This document shows, piece by piece, positions 26,987 through 35,036 of a stretch of 64,000 nt of DNA. The notes under the pieces were generated by a model, which was not told where the DNA came from, ran no database searches, and saw only the letters and a list, made by a program, of their open reading frames with translations. Each line of letters begins with the position of its first letter. The first letter of the stretch is position 1. The stretch comes from Chitinophagaceae bacterium. GTDB taxonomy: Bacteria; Bacteroidota; Bacteroidia; Chitinophagales; Chitinophagaceae. The stretch is from NCBI GenBank assembly GCA_014379345.1, contig JACMLY010000137.1, forward strand, positions 124,001 to 188,000, read 5' to 3'. Position numbers and translations under genes: made by a program.

Positions 26987-28158
26987 TAACCAAGTACGGT
27001 TGATTTTTTGCTGTAAAGATTCCTGATAGTATAAAAAATAAATCCAAATACAATAAGTTGTATACCGACCATGATGAGAAACCCGGCAGGTATCACAATT
27101 CGGAATGTTTGTAACGGATCCAGGGGCCCAAAATCTTTTCCTTTCCAAAGAAAGAAAACGCTTAACGATAATATAAAACCGAGTAATATCAGGATTAATC
27201 CCAATATCAATCCTTTTTCAAAACTGAAATAGCGAATGAAAAAGGCAGGCATTTTTTTTTCGGGGAAAAGGCCTGTTTGTATCCCATGCATCTTGGCAAG
27301 TATATACCATTGAAACAATTGAAAGCTGATCACGAGGAATACGGATGAATAATAAAGTGTATGAATTCCAAGAACCATATCGGCCGCACGTACATACGAA
27401 TAAGCAAGAATGCTTCCAAATGTTAATCCCAATAATAGGAATAATACGGAAGGAAAAAGCAGTAACCATTTCGGACTTAAAAGCAATATCAATCTGAAAT
27501 GCCGCCAGCCATCACTCCATGTGTGCAGGTGTGGTCGTGTTAGCCGGCCATCTTTATAGAGCTTTACCGCAACTTCACCAATGCTTAATTTTTGATAGGA
27601 GGCTTTAGCGATCATTTCAGTAGCATATTCCATGCCCACAGACTGCATCTGTAATTTTTCGTAAGAAGTTTTTTTAATGGCCCTCATGCCACAATTAAAA
27701 TCGCCAAGTTGCAAACGAAATGATTTTCTGCCCAGAAAAGAAATTACCGGTGTACCCAGGTAACGATGTAAGAAAGGCATGGCTCCTTCTTCAATTCCTC
27801 CCTTGTAACGATTGCCTAATACGAAATCACTTCCTTTGCACAGTTGATCAATGAACGGCATGGCTTCGTCGAAATGATAGCTATCGTCCCCATCTCCAAA
27901 CAAAATAAAGTTTCCATTTGCGGCCGTAATTCCCGCATGAAGGGCAGCGCCATATCCCTTCAATGGTGTGGTGACTACAGTTGCACCAGCCGCTTCTGCA
28001 ATTTTCGTGGTATTGTCGGTGCTGCCGTTGTCTACGACAAGTATTTCCCCGCTGTTCGGTAGTCCTGCTAATAGAATTTTCGCCCGGGTAATACAACTCT
28101 TAATAGTAGCCGATTCGTTCAGACAGGGTATAACAATACTCAGGGAGTCAACTACCAT
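26986..28158 (-). CDS. GT2 family glycosyltransferase, polyprenyl-phosphate sugar synthase-like
   Basis: The N-terminal 230 residues are a GT-A domain: LSIVIPCLNESATI, VVDNGSTDNTTKIA, the acceptor loop TTPLKGYGAALHAG, and the metal-binding GDGDDSYHF. This resembles dolichol/undecaprenyl-phosphate sugar transferases. The C-terminal third has about four membrane helices (about residues 240-390), as in membrane-tethered forms. At 390 residues it is long for the soluble type. It sits between a methyltransferase gene (33 bp upstream) and the GT39-like gene (1-bp overlap), and probably makes the lipid-linked sugar that the latter uses. Confidence 0.82.
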   Translation of the reverse strand: MVVDSLSIVIPCLNESATIKSCITRAKILLAGLPNSGEILVVDNGSTDNTTKIAEAAGATVVTTPLKGYGAALHAGITAANGNFILFGDGDDSYHFDEAMPFIDQLCKGSDFVLGNRYKGGIEEGAMPFLHRYLGTPVISFLGRKSFRLQLGDFNCGMRAIKKTSYEKLQMQSVGMEYATEMIAKASYQKLSIGEVAVKLYKDGRLTRPHLHTWSDGWRHFRLILLLSPKWLLLFPSVLFLLLGLTFGSILAYSYVRAADMVLGIHTLYYSSVFLVISFQLFQWYILAKMHGIQTGLFPEKKMPAFFIRYFSFEKGLILGLILILLGFILSLSVFFLWKGKDFGPLDPLQTFRIVIPAGFLIMVGIQLIVFGFIFYTIRNLYSKKSTVLG

Positions 28159-28191
28159 GCAGCAATGAGTTGATTGTAAAAGTATCGATTT

Positions 28192-28746
28192 TCAACACAA
28201 TCGTTTTTTAAAAACAAACAGGTTATTCAATCCCAGCTGAAATTTTTTATGTACAACCATCGCAAAGCCTGCATTTGAAAAAAGGCCTGGGATTTGCAAA
28301 ATATCAAATCCATAATGTTCAGTCAGCTGCATTCCTTTGATCAGCCGCAATTTTTGAAGTACCAGAAGGATCTTATCAGCTTTCTTATCTGGTACCGTTA
28401 CAATGAGTACACCCTCTTTATGAAGTAATTTATAACAAGCCTGAATGGTGTTTGCCTGCAGATCAGGATTGAGATGTTCCAATACTGCAAGCATGGTTAT
28501 ACAATGGTATAATTTATTTTCAGCGCGGGTCGAAGGAAAAGCCTCTTTTATCAATTCATACTTTTCATGAATGGTATCATTTTCCAGTACCGGATCGATG
28601 CCTACTCCATACCGCAACCGATTGCCAAGACGGGTAAACAGTTCGCCACGATGACATCCTATATCCAGCACTACACTTTGTTCAGGAATATAAGATATTG
28701 CTTTTTGAATACGCCTTTGTTGCAGAAAGCGGTCTAAAATGGTCAT
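28192..28746 (-). CDS. Class I SAM-dependent methyltransferase
   Basis: A 184-residue Rossmann-fold methyltransferase. Motif I is VVLDIGCHRGELFTRLG (about residues 25-41); the later LYHCITMLAVLEHLNPD and LLHKEGVLIVTVPD are motifs of the Methyltransf_11/23 group. It is the first gene of the three-gene minus-strand set with two glycosyltransferases and ends 33 bp before the GT2 start. A sugar or lipid acceptor in the same pathway is a reasonable guess, but the sequence does not define the substrate. Confidence 0.82.
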   Translation of the reverse strand: MTILDRFLQQRRIQKAISYIPEQSVVLDIGCHRGELFTRLGNRLRYGVGIDPVLENDTIHEKYELIKEAFPSTRAENKLYHCITMLAVLEHLNPDLQANTIQACYKLLHKEGVLIVTVPDKKADKILLVLQKLRLIKGMQLTEHYGFDILQIPGLFSNAGFAMVVHKKFQLGLNNLFVFKKRLC

Positions 28747-28856
28747 TGATATCTTTAAATATAAATCTGCTTAGAATTAAGAACCGGATCAATAAGTAAG
28801 CCAGATACCAGTTTGCTTATTCATAACCGGAACTATTGATTCATGATTTCATGTGG

Positions 28857-29825
28857 TTAGTGTATCGATTTGCTGATTGCCTGCAGCAAAGAATTTTTAC
28901 CCACCGTATCCTGGCTGATCTCCCAGATCATAACACCTGCGGTATGTTGCCTGGCAAAACTGGTTTTTTGACGGATTGTTTTTATGCCGTTATAATGTAT
29001 AGAATCAATTTGGTCTTTTTGGGGATCAGCACCGGCCGCCAGGAGGTTTCTATAAGCGCTTCCTCTTTTACCTAAAGAAGGTTTCCCATAAAACGGAAGG
29101 CCGATGACTGCTTTTTGTTCGGGTAAACCTCTTTCACCAACCCAGTAATCATAAGCTCTTACTGCTAATGAATAAGGAGCGTGCGGCCTTTTTAAGCCAT
29201 TGTCGTCATCGTAACACATCAGGTTCAACCAGTCTACCAGTTCAAATACCTCATTCTTTACACCCCAGCCCGTGCGCCCATAAGACACCACTGCGGCGGT
29301 TAATTTTTTGCCGGCCGGTAGCAGGCTATCTCTAAGTTCTTTCATCAGGAAAACAAAATCATCGGCAGAACGATGGTTAGAATCAGGATATTCCCAATCC
29401 ATATCCACGCCATCAAGATTAAATTCACGCACTATTGATAGCGTACTTTTCACGAAATTATTTCGCTGTTCTGCCGTCTCCGACAACTTGTGAAAACGGG
29501 TGTCATTACCACCGCCATCACCGATACTCCATCCACCGATGGACAAAAATACTTCCACGTTATGTCCGTGTGATTTTAGAACAAGCGCTCTCAATCTTTC
29601 AGGCTGACTGATGGGCTGCAAATAACCACTGTCTTTTGCAGGGATAGCAAATGAGTAATTTATATGTGTCAGGTATTGAAATGGAATTTTTGAAGTATCG
29701 ATATGATGACCCTGCAGGTAACCAATCACTTTAAAATTGCTTTTATGCAGGTGACTATTGTTTTTGTAAACAGTGGAACAGGAAAGCAAAAAAATTGATA
29801 GAAAACAGGTTGCAGTTAGTTTCAT
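28857..29825 (-). CDS. GH18 family lipoprotein, chitinase-like
   Basis: A 322-residue protein with a lipoprotein signal (FLSIFLLSC, lipid-modified Cys16), so it is likely held in a membrane facing the periplasm or outside. The GH18 signature DGVDMDWEYP has the catalytic acid Glu145 and the assisting aspartates; VFLSIGGWS is the conserved substrate-binding strand, and MIWEISQDT the C-terminal strand. GH18 enzymes cleave beta-1,4-GlcNAc linkages of chitin or related glycans by substrate-assisted catalysis. A separate transcription unit from the genes downstream is likely, since 110 bp separate them. Confidence 0.88.
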   Translation of the reverse strand: MKLTATCFLSIFLLSCSTVYKNNSHLHKSNFKVIGYLQGHHIDTSKIPFQYLTHINYSFAIPAKDSGYLQPISQPERLRALVLKSHGHNVEVFLSIGGWSIGDGGGNDTRFHKLSETAEQRNNFVKSTLSIVREFNLDGVDMDWEYPDSNHRSADDFVFLMKELRDSLLPAGKKLTAAVVSYGRTGWGVKNEVFELVDWLNLMCYDDDNGLKRPHAPYSLAVRAYDYWVGERGLPEQKAVIGLPFYGKPSLGKRGSAYRNLLAAGADPQKDQIDSIHYNGIKTIRQKTSFARQHTAGVMIWEISQDTVGKNSLLQAISKSIH

Positions 29826-29859
29826 AAAAAGAAGTGATATGATTGAATAAGCTCATAGT

Positions 29860-29920
29860 TCTTTTGCGCCTTTGCGCCTCCGCGTGAATATTTCTCGCAA
29901 CGATGGTAAGGCGCAAAAGA
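29860..29920. repeat. TTTGCGCC inverted repeat
   Basis: TCTTTTGCGCC (29860-29870) pairs with GGCGCAAAAGA (29910-29920). The left side continues with TTTGCGCCTCCGCGTGAA, a wording I recall as widespread between Bacteroidota genes. It lies between GH18 and the metG stop, both on the minus strand. Confidence 0.7.
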
Positions 29921-29924
29921 TAGG

Positions 29925-32030
29925 TCAGCTCACGGGTGAGCCATTGCCGGTAACCTCATCCGGGTTGATGAATTTTAATTTTCCATCTTTATCCTCTGCC
30001 ATCAATATCATTCCATTGCTTTCAATGCCGCGCATTTTGCGTGGTGCAAGATTAGCTACAACTACAACCTGTTTTCCTACAATTTCTTCCGGTTGGAAAT
30101 GCGAGGCAATACCTGATACGACAGTTCTTTTTTCAAAACCCAGATCGATCTCCAGCTTTAGAAGCTTATCCGCTTTTTCTACTTTTTCGGCTGTGACTAT
30201 AGTACCTACCCGAAAATCCAGTTTTGCGAAATCGTCATATTGGATAGCAGGTTTGATGTGTAAGGCTGAAGACATAGATTCTGATTTATTTTCCTGGGGT
30301 TTCTGTTCTGTTTCTGCTTTCACCAATCCCGATCTTAGTTTTTCTACCTGTACCACGATCTCTGTATCCTCTATTTTTCTAAACAACAATTCAGGAGCTC
30401 TCAGGCTGTATCCTACACTCAGCAACTTTATTTTCCCGGCATTTTCCCAATCGAGAATTTTATCCACCACTTTCATCATATACAACATCTTGTTAGCTGT
30501 TGATGGAAGAAAGGGATTGATAAGCACCGCCAGGTTTGCGGTTAATTGTAAGCAGATATGAAGGCAGTTGTCTACAGCTTTTTGTGCCTCTTCTGTGAGA
30601 TCTCCATTGCTCGTAGTTTGCCTGGCTTTTATCCATGGCTCTTTTTCCTGCATATATTTATTGCCTTTTCTCGATAGGTCAATGACTTCATACAACGCAT
30701 CACGGAATTTAAAGTACTCCAAAGCCAGCTCAACTTTACCCTTTGATTTTTCGATATCTTCAATGATTGCCCTGTCTGTTTGATCCAGAATATCGAGATG
30801 CAGTTTTGGCACTTTCCCATTGCATAGTTTATGCATGAGTACAAAGGTCCTGTTCACAAAATTTCCGAATATTGATACCAGCTCACTATTATTGCGGTCC
30901 TGAAAATCTTTCCAGGTAAAATCATTGTCTTTTGTTTCAGGCGCATTGGCGCATAAAACGTACCGAAGGCTATCCTCCATACCAGGAAAATCCTTCACAT
31001 AATCATGTACCCATACTGCCCAGTTGCGCGAAGTAGAAACCTTTTCGCCTTCAATATTTAAGAATTCATTTGCAGGCACATTATCAGGAAGTACAAAACC
31101 ACCATGTGCTTTCAGCATTGCCGGAAAAATAATGCAGTGAAAAACGATATTATCCTTGCCTATGAAATGTACCAGCTTCGTGTCGTTTTTGCACCAGTAA
31201 TCAGCCCATTTGTCTGTTAATTCTTTTGTCGCACTGATATAACCGATAGGTGCGTCGAACCACACATATAAAACTTTTCCTTCAGCCCCGGGTATGGGAA
31301 CTTTCACACCCCAGTTGCTGTCGCGGGTCATGGCTCGGCTTTGCAGGCCACTATCCAGCCAGCTTTTACATTGGCCATACACATTGTTTTTCCATTCCTT
31401 ATGCTCTTCAAGTATCCACTGTTTCAAAAAAGGTTCATAGTTCTGCAAAGGAAAATACCAGTGTTTTGTTTTTTTCATGATAGGCACAGCCTCGCTTAAG
31501 GCGCTGCGCGGATTGATCAGTTGTTCGGGACTCAACGCAGACCCACATCTCTCACATTGGTCACCATATGCATTCGGATTTCCGCAAATAGGGCAGGTGC
31601 CGGTAATATACCTGTCTGCCAAAAACGTTTTTTTCTCTTCATCATAATATTGTTCGGTTTCTTTCTCTTCGAATAATCCGTCATCGTATAGCTTTCTAAA
31701 AATGGCTGCAGAAGTTTCGTGGTGAATCTGGTTTGAAGTGCGGGAGTAAATATCAAAAGAGATATTCATCTGTTCAAAACTCTCCTTGATGATAGCATGG
31801 TATTTATTGACCACTTCCTGGGGAGTAATGCCTTCCTTCATCGCCCGTATTGTGATAGGCACTCCATGTTCATCGCTTCCACACACAAATTTTATGTCCC
31901 GTTTTTGTGCGCGTTGGTAACGCACATAAATATCTGCCGGCAAATAACACCCGGCCAGGTGCCCGATATGTACCGGTCCGTTTGCATATGGCAATGCTGC
32001 TGTAACTAGATATCTTTTTGGTTGATTCAT
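29925..32030 (-). CDS. metG: Methionyl-tRNA synthetase
   Basis: MetRS charges tRNA-Met for initiation and elongation. The 701-residue enzyme has the class I HIGH motif (VHIGHLAG near residue 20), the zinc knuckles [18 protein letters not shown] near residue 146, and the KMSKS-equivalent [10 protein letters not shown]-terminal EMAP-like tRNA-binding domain (about residues 595-701, from [19 protein letters not shown]) supports dimerisation and tRNA binding. Length and layout match the E. coli type. A CCCCTCTCC/GGAGAGGGG hairpin lies 20 bp upstream of the start. Confidence 0.97.
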   Translation of the reverse strand: MNQPKRYLVTAALPYANGPVHIGHLAGCYLPADIYVRYQRAQKRDIKFVCGSDEHGVPITIRAMKEGITPQEVVNKYHAIIKESFEQMNISFDIYSRTSNQIHHETSAAIFRKLYDDGLFEEKETEQYYDEEKKTFLADRYITGTCPICGNPNAYGDQCERCGSALSPEQLINPRSALSEAVPIMKKTKHWYFPLQNYEPFLKQWILEEHKEWKNNVYGQCKSWLDSGLQSRAMTRDSNWGVKVPIPGAEGKVLYVWFDAPIGYISATKELTDKWADYWCKNDTKLVHFIGKDNIVFHCIIFPAMLKAHGGFVLPDNVPANEFLNIEGEKVSTSRNWAVWVHDYVKDFPGMEDSLRYVLCANAPETKDNDFTWKDFQDRNNSELVSIFGNFVNRTFVLMHKLCNGKVPKLHLDILDQTDRAIIEDIEKSKGKVELALEYFKFRDALYEVIDLSRKGNKYMQEKEPWIKARQTTSNGDLTEEAQKAVDNCLHICLQLTANLAVLINPFLPSTANKMLYMMKVVDKILDWENAGKIKLLSVGYSLRAPELLFRKIEDTEIVVQVEKLRSGLVKAETEQKPQENKSESMSSALHIKPAIQYDDFAKLDFRVGTIVTAEKVEKADKLLKLEIDLGFEKRTVVSGIASHFQPEEIVGKQVVVVANLAPRKMRGIESNGMILMAEDKDGKLKFINPDEVTGNGSPVS

Positions 32031-32050
32031 TTTGATTTACCTCACCCCTG

Positions 32051-32071
32051 CCCCTCTCCTTTGGAGAGGGG
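32051..32071. repeat. CCCCTCTCC hairpin upstream of metG
   Basis: CCCCTCTCC-ttt-GGAGAGGGG is an exact 9-bp stem with a 3-nt loop. The flanks CTCACCCCTG and GTGTAAAGCC resemble a common Bacteroidota repeat. In the metG leader it could form a structure in the mRNA. Confidence 0.75.
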
Positions 32072-32232
32072 TGTAAAGCCTGGTTTTATTTTTTTTGCTA
32101 AACAATAGGTATTGACTCCTTTGCTTAAGAATAATTAAATACTGAACAAGTAAGGTTAAAATTATCCTCAATCAAATTAATCCCGGTCGCGAAAATAAGA
32201 TTAAGTCGCTGCTTTTGAGTAAATTTGAAAGG

Positions 32233-32562
32233 ATGAACCATTCAAAACCAGATGTCAGCCGAAAGGCCTTTCGGGATGTGGATTTTGATAATATCGACTA
32301 TCAAAAGAATGCGGACGATGTTATAGTGAAGGTATTTGAATGGGGTACATTAAATGATATAAAAAATATATTGCGGTTCTATTGAAAAGAGAAAACTAAA
32401 AATGCCTTGCTCAAAACAGAATTTTTGACCAGTGATACACTTCATTTCGCCAGTTCCATATTTAAAACCCCCAAAGAGCAGTTTCAATGCTTCACTATAA
32501 GACAATCAATGAAAAACTCCATTTCACTTTATATCCTTACGAGGATGAAACTTCTGTCTTAA
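32233..32562 (+). pseudogene. DUF6922-like protein, interrupted by TGA
   Basis: The first 50 codons (RKAFRDVDFDNIDYQKNADD, VFEWGTLNDIKNILRFY) match the DUF6922 family as I remember it. A TGA at 32383-32385 stands where family members have Gly (RFYGKEK). The same frame then continues with KEKTKNALLKTEFLT and HFASSIFKTPKEQFQC, again family-like, to 32562. One point mutation (GGA to TGA) would explain the break. DUF6922 genes often sit before an AbiEii-type nucleotidyltransferase toxin, and a toxin tail follows here. I read this as the decayed partner of a toxin-antitoxin pair. Confidence 0.65.
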
Positions 32563-32702
32563 AACGAATTACTTTTTTCGATTCTGCCGATACTGAAAAT
32601 GATCCGATCTTATTCAATGATTTTACCTGGTCGTCAGCGAAAGAAAAAATTCAGAAAGCATTTGATGATTATACGAATGATTTGATCAAATATGAATCGT
32701 AA
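32487..32702 (+). pseudogene. C-terminal remnant of an AbiEii-like nucleotidyltransferase
   Basis: An open frame in another phase than the DUF6922 remnant encodes SVLKRITFFDSADTENDPIL and FTWSSAKEKIQKAFDDY, which resembles the very C-terminus of AbiEii/AbiGii-type toxins (usually ...KSLTYFEDAE...W..VK). The nucleotidyltransferase core is absent, so a deletion seems to have fused the tail to the end of the DUF6922 gene. The last codons overlap the next gene start (ATG at 32692). Family recognition is from memory and the fragment is short. Confidence 0.5.
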
Positions 32703-33708
32703 AAATTTCTTGAACTCTTTGATAACTATTGGCGCGGGGGTTTCTGTCTTTGATACAAAGGCCAATGATGAAGACGAGTTTCAGGCCATTATTCCTAAAT
32801 ACCTGAAACAAGGCGACATAATTGGCATTACAAGTCCGGCAGGGTATATTACGATGGAAGAAATACGACCAGCCATTCAGCAAATGGAAAGCTGGGGTTT
32901 CTCCATAAAAGTCGGTGACTCCATCGGTAAACGCAATTTTACTTTTGGCGGTACGGATGAGGAAAGAGCCAGGGATTTTCAGGACATGCTGGATAATCCC
33001 TCCATCGGGGCCATCATGTGTGCAAGAGGCGGATATGGATTTGTGCGCATTATCGACCGGTTGAATTTTAAGAAATTAGCCGTATACCCAAAATGGATCA
33101 TCGGGTTTAGTGACCTCACAGTACTGCACAATCACCTGAACCGCAATTATGGAATTGCATCTATTCATTCGAAAATGTGTAACAGCTTTCCCGACGATTG
33201 GAGTAAAGCCGAGACGGTGCAGATAGAAACAATCCATTCTATAAAAAAAGCACTTACCGGAGAGAAGATGAGATATGTTGCTCCCTATAACACAAAGAAC
33301 AGGCAGGGAAATGCTGAGGCAACTTTGATTGGCGGCAACCTCAAAACAATTGAAAGTCTGTCGGGATCTAAATCGGATCTGAAAACAGCCGGTAAGATCT
33401 TATTTGTAGAAGACACCGGCGAGTATTTATATAGCATTGACCGCATGTTCTGGAACCTGAAACGAACAGGAAAGCTATCTGCGCTCAAAGGATTAATTAT
33501 AGGAGGTTTCAAAATAAAACCCGATGATCCCGGTGAAGAGTTTGCTCTTTCGCTACAGGATATCGTATTGGAAAAAATAAAAGAGCATGACTATCCCGTA
33601 TGCTTTGATTTTCCGGTAGGACATCAGAAGAACAATTTTGCCCTCAAGTGTGGAATAAAACATCAGCTTATCATCGACAATGTACAAACTATTTTAAAAG
33701 AGTTTTGA
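32692..33708 (+). CDS. LD-carboxypeptidase (peptidase S66), exported form
   Basis: S66 enzymes remove the terminal D-Ala from peptidoglycan tetrapeptides during recycling. The 338-residue protein has the family blocks ARGGYGFVRIIDRLNF, the nucleophile motif GFSDLT with Ser140, VEDTGEYLYSIDR with the Glu, and FPVGHQKNNFALKCG with the His. The first 20 or so residues (MNRKNFLNSLITIGAGVSVF) look like a signal or Tat-like leader, so it may act outside the cytoplasm, unlike the next paralogue. Its start overlaps the preceding toxin remnant. Confidence 0.88.
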   Translation: MNRKNFLNSLITIGAGVSVFDTKANDEDEFQAIIPKYLKQGDIIGITSPAGYITMEEIRPAIQQMESWGFSIKVGDSIGKRNFTFGGTDEERARDFQDMLDNPSIGAIMCARGGYGFVRIIDRLNFKKLAVYPKWIIGFSDLTVLHNHLNRNYGIASIHSKMCNSFPDDWSKAETVQIETIHSIKKALTGEKMRYVAPYNTKNRQGNAEATLIGGNLKTIESLSGSKSDLKTAGKILFVEDTGEYLYSIDRMFWNLKRTGKLSALKGLIIGGFKIKPDDPGEEFALSLQDIVLEKIKEHDYPVCFDFPVGHQKNNFALKCGIKHQLIIDNVQTILKEF

Positions 33709-33924
33709 CCATTGTGAACGCTAATTCACGCTAATTTGGGACGCTAATTGGCACCAACGGTTAACTAGTTAGTATCAATATATATGGTTAATGACTTTAA
33801 GAAATTAATTCACACAAATGTTTTGAATGTTAATCGAGTTATTCCTGGTTCCATCAAAAATATTAACCTCTTAAGTTCCATTCGCGTTAATTAGTTACAA
33901 TTAGCGTTAATTAGCGTAAAAAAA

Positions 33925-34830
33925 ATGAGGACTCCTCCATATTTAAAGTCTGGCGATACCATCGGGCTTGTTTGCCCTGCAGGTTTTATGGCTTTTGAAA
34001 AAGCGCAGACTTGTATAGATACATTGCATCAGTGGGGCTTCAATACAAAAATTGGTAAAACCCTTGGTGGTAATTCCGAAAATTATTTCTCCGGAACGGA
34101 TGAGGAACGCTTGCAGGATCTACAGCACATGATGGATGATGATACCGTGCATGCTGTCTTATGTGGAAGAGGAGGTTACGGGATCGGCCGGATCATTGAC
34201 CGGATCGATTTCAAAAAATTCAGCAGGCGACCGAAATGGCTGATAGGTTACAGCGATGTTACGGTATTGCATGCCCATATTTATTCAAATTATAAAATTG
34301 CAACGCTTCATTCGCCCATGGCTGCGGCGTTCAATGACGGCGGGGCCGAAAACAAATATGTACTGTCTTTAAAGGATGCTCTCAAGGGCAAAAAAATCCG
34401 CTACAGTGCTGATCCGCATGATTTCAACAAACGCGGAGAGGCCATCGGTGAACTGGTTGGTGGTAACCTCGCGCTTTTATCTCATATCGTGGGAACCTGT
34501 TCAGATATTAAAACCCGTGGTCGTATACTGTTTCTCGAAGATGTAGGCGAATATTTATATAACATTGACCGTATGTTTTACCAACTGAAACGCAACGGAA
34601 AACTCGATAAGCTCGCCGGCCTGATCATAGGAGGCCTTACAGATACGAAAGATACTGATAGACCCTTCGGTAAAACCGCATACGAGATTATTCATGATGT
34701 CATTAAGAACGCTGATTATCCGGTCTGCTTTAATTTCCCTGTAAGTCACGAGAAGGAGAACTACGCATTGAAGATGGGTTCGAAGCACAAACTAAAAGTT
34801 GGTGAGAAAAAGGTAAAACTGGAAGAATAA
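33925..34830 (+). CDS. LD-carboxypeptidase (peptidase S66), cytosolic form
   Basis: A second S66 enzyme of 301 residues, clearly a paralogue of the previous gene: GRGGYGIGRIIDRIDF, GYSDVT with nucleophile Ser110, LEDVGEYLYNIDR and FPVSHEKENYALKMG line up block by block. It has no signal peptide, the normal state for a recycling LD-carboxypeptidase (LdcA). The 216-bp spacer between the two contains AATTAGCG/CGCTAATT repeat words at both ends and no convincing gene. A terminator follows the stop. Confidence 0.9.
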   Translation: MRTPPYLKSGDTIGLVCPAGFMAFEKAQTCIDTLHQWGFNTKIGKTLGGNSENYFSGTDEERLQDLQHMMDDDTVHAVLCGRGGYGIGRIIDRIDFKKFSRRPKWLIGYSDVTVLHAHIYSNYKIATLHSPMAAAFNDGGAENKYVLSLKDALKGKKIRYSADPHDFNKRGEAIGELVGGNLALLSHIVGTCSDIKTRGRILFLEDVGEYLYNIDRMFYQLKRNGKLDKLAGLIIGGLTDTKDTDRPFGKTAYEIIHDVIKNADYPVCFNFPVSHEKENYALKMGSKHKLKVGEKKVKLEE

Positions 34831-34831
34831 A

Positions 34832-34857
34832 AAAGCCATCCCGCACGAGATGGCTTT
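34832..34857 (+). terminator. Terminator after the S66 pair
   Basis: AAAGCCATC-ccgcacga-GATGGCTTT forms a 9-bp stem immediately after the stop codon. The T-run is short (TTT), so strength is moderate. Confidence 0.65.
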
Positions 34858-34889
34858 AGATATCCATCAGATTTTTGCCACGAATTATC

Positions 34890-34950
34890 TCAAGGGATGA
34901 CATCCTTGATCACAGTATTAAACTACCATGCATTCAGGGATGTCATCCCT
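34890..34950. repeat. Second GGGATGACATCC hairpin with shared loop
   Basis: TCAAGGGATGACATCCTT pairs with AGGGATGTCATCCCT, and the loop holds CTACCATGCATTCA, the same as the element at 19542-19640. The copies share both arms and the loop but differ in the outer flanks, so this is a defined repeat family. Confidence 0.85.
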
Positions 34951-34954
34951 GCAC

Positions 34955-35009
34955 TTTGCCACGAATTCCACGAATTAGATTCGTGATAATTCGTGGAATT
35001 CGTGGCAAA
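34955..35009. repeat. GCCACGAATT inverted repeat, 23-bp perfect arms
   Basis: TTTGCCACGAATTCCACGAA (34955 on) extends to 34977 and is perfectly complementary to 34987-35009, with a 9-nt loop. Related elements lie at 38844, 61013 and 63359. This copy separates the S66 genes from the catalase remnant. Confidence 0.9.
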
Positions 35010-35036
35010 ATTTCTTCGAGGCCTTTCATAGAGAAA

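Noticed and set aside
33784-33894. 36-codon frame between the two LD-carboxypeptidase genes
   Set aside because: It is flanked by AATTAGCG repeat words, is very short and has no recognisable features.
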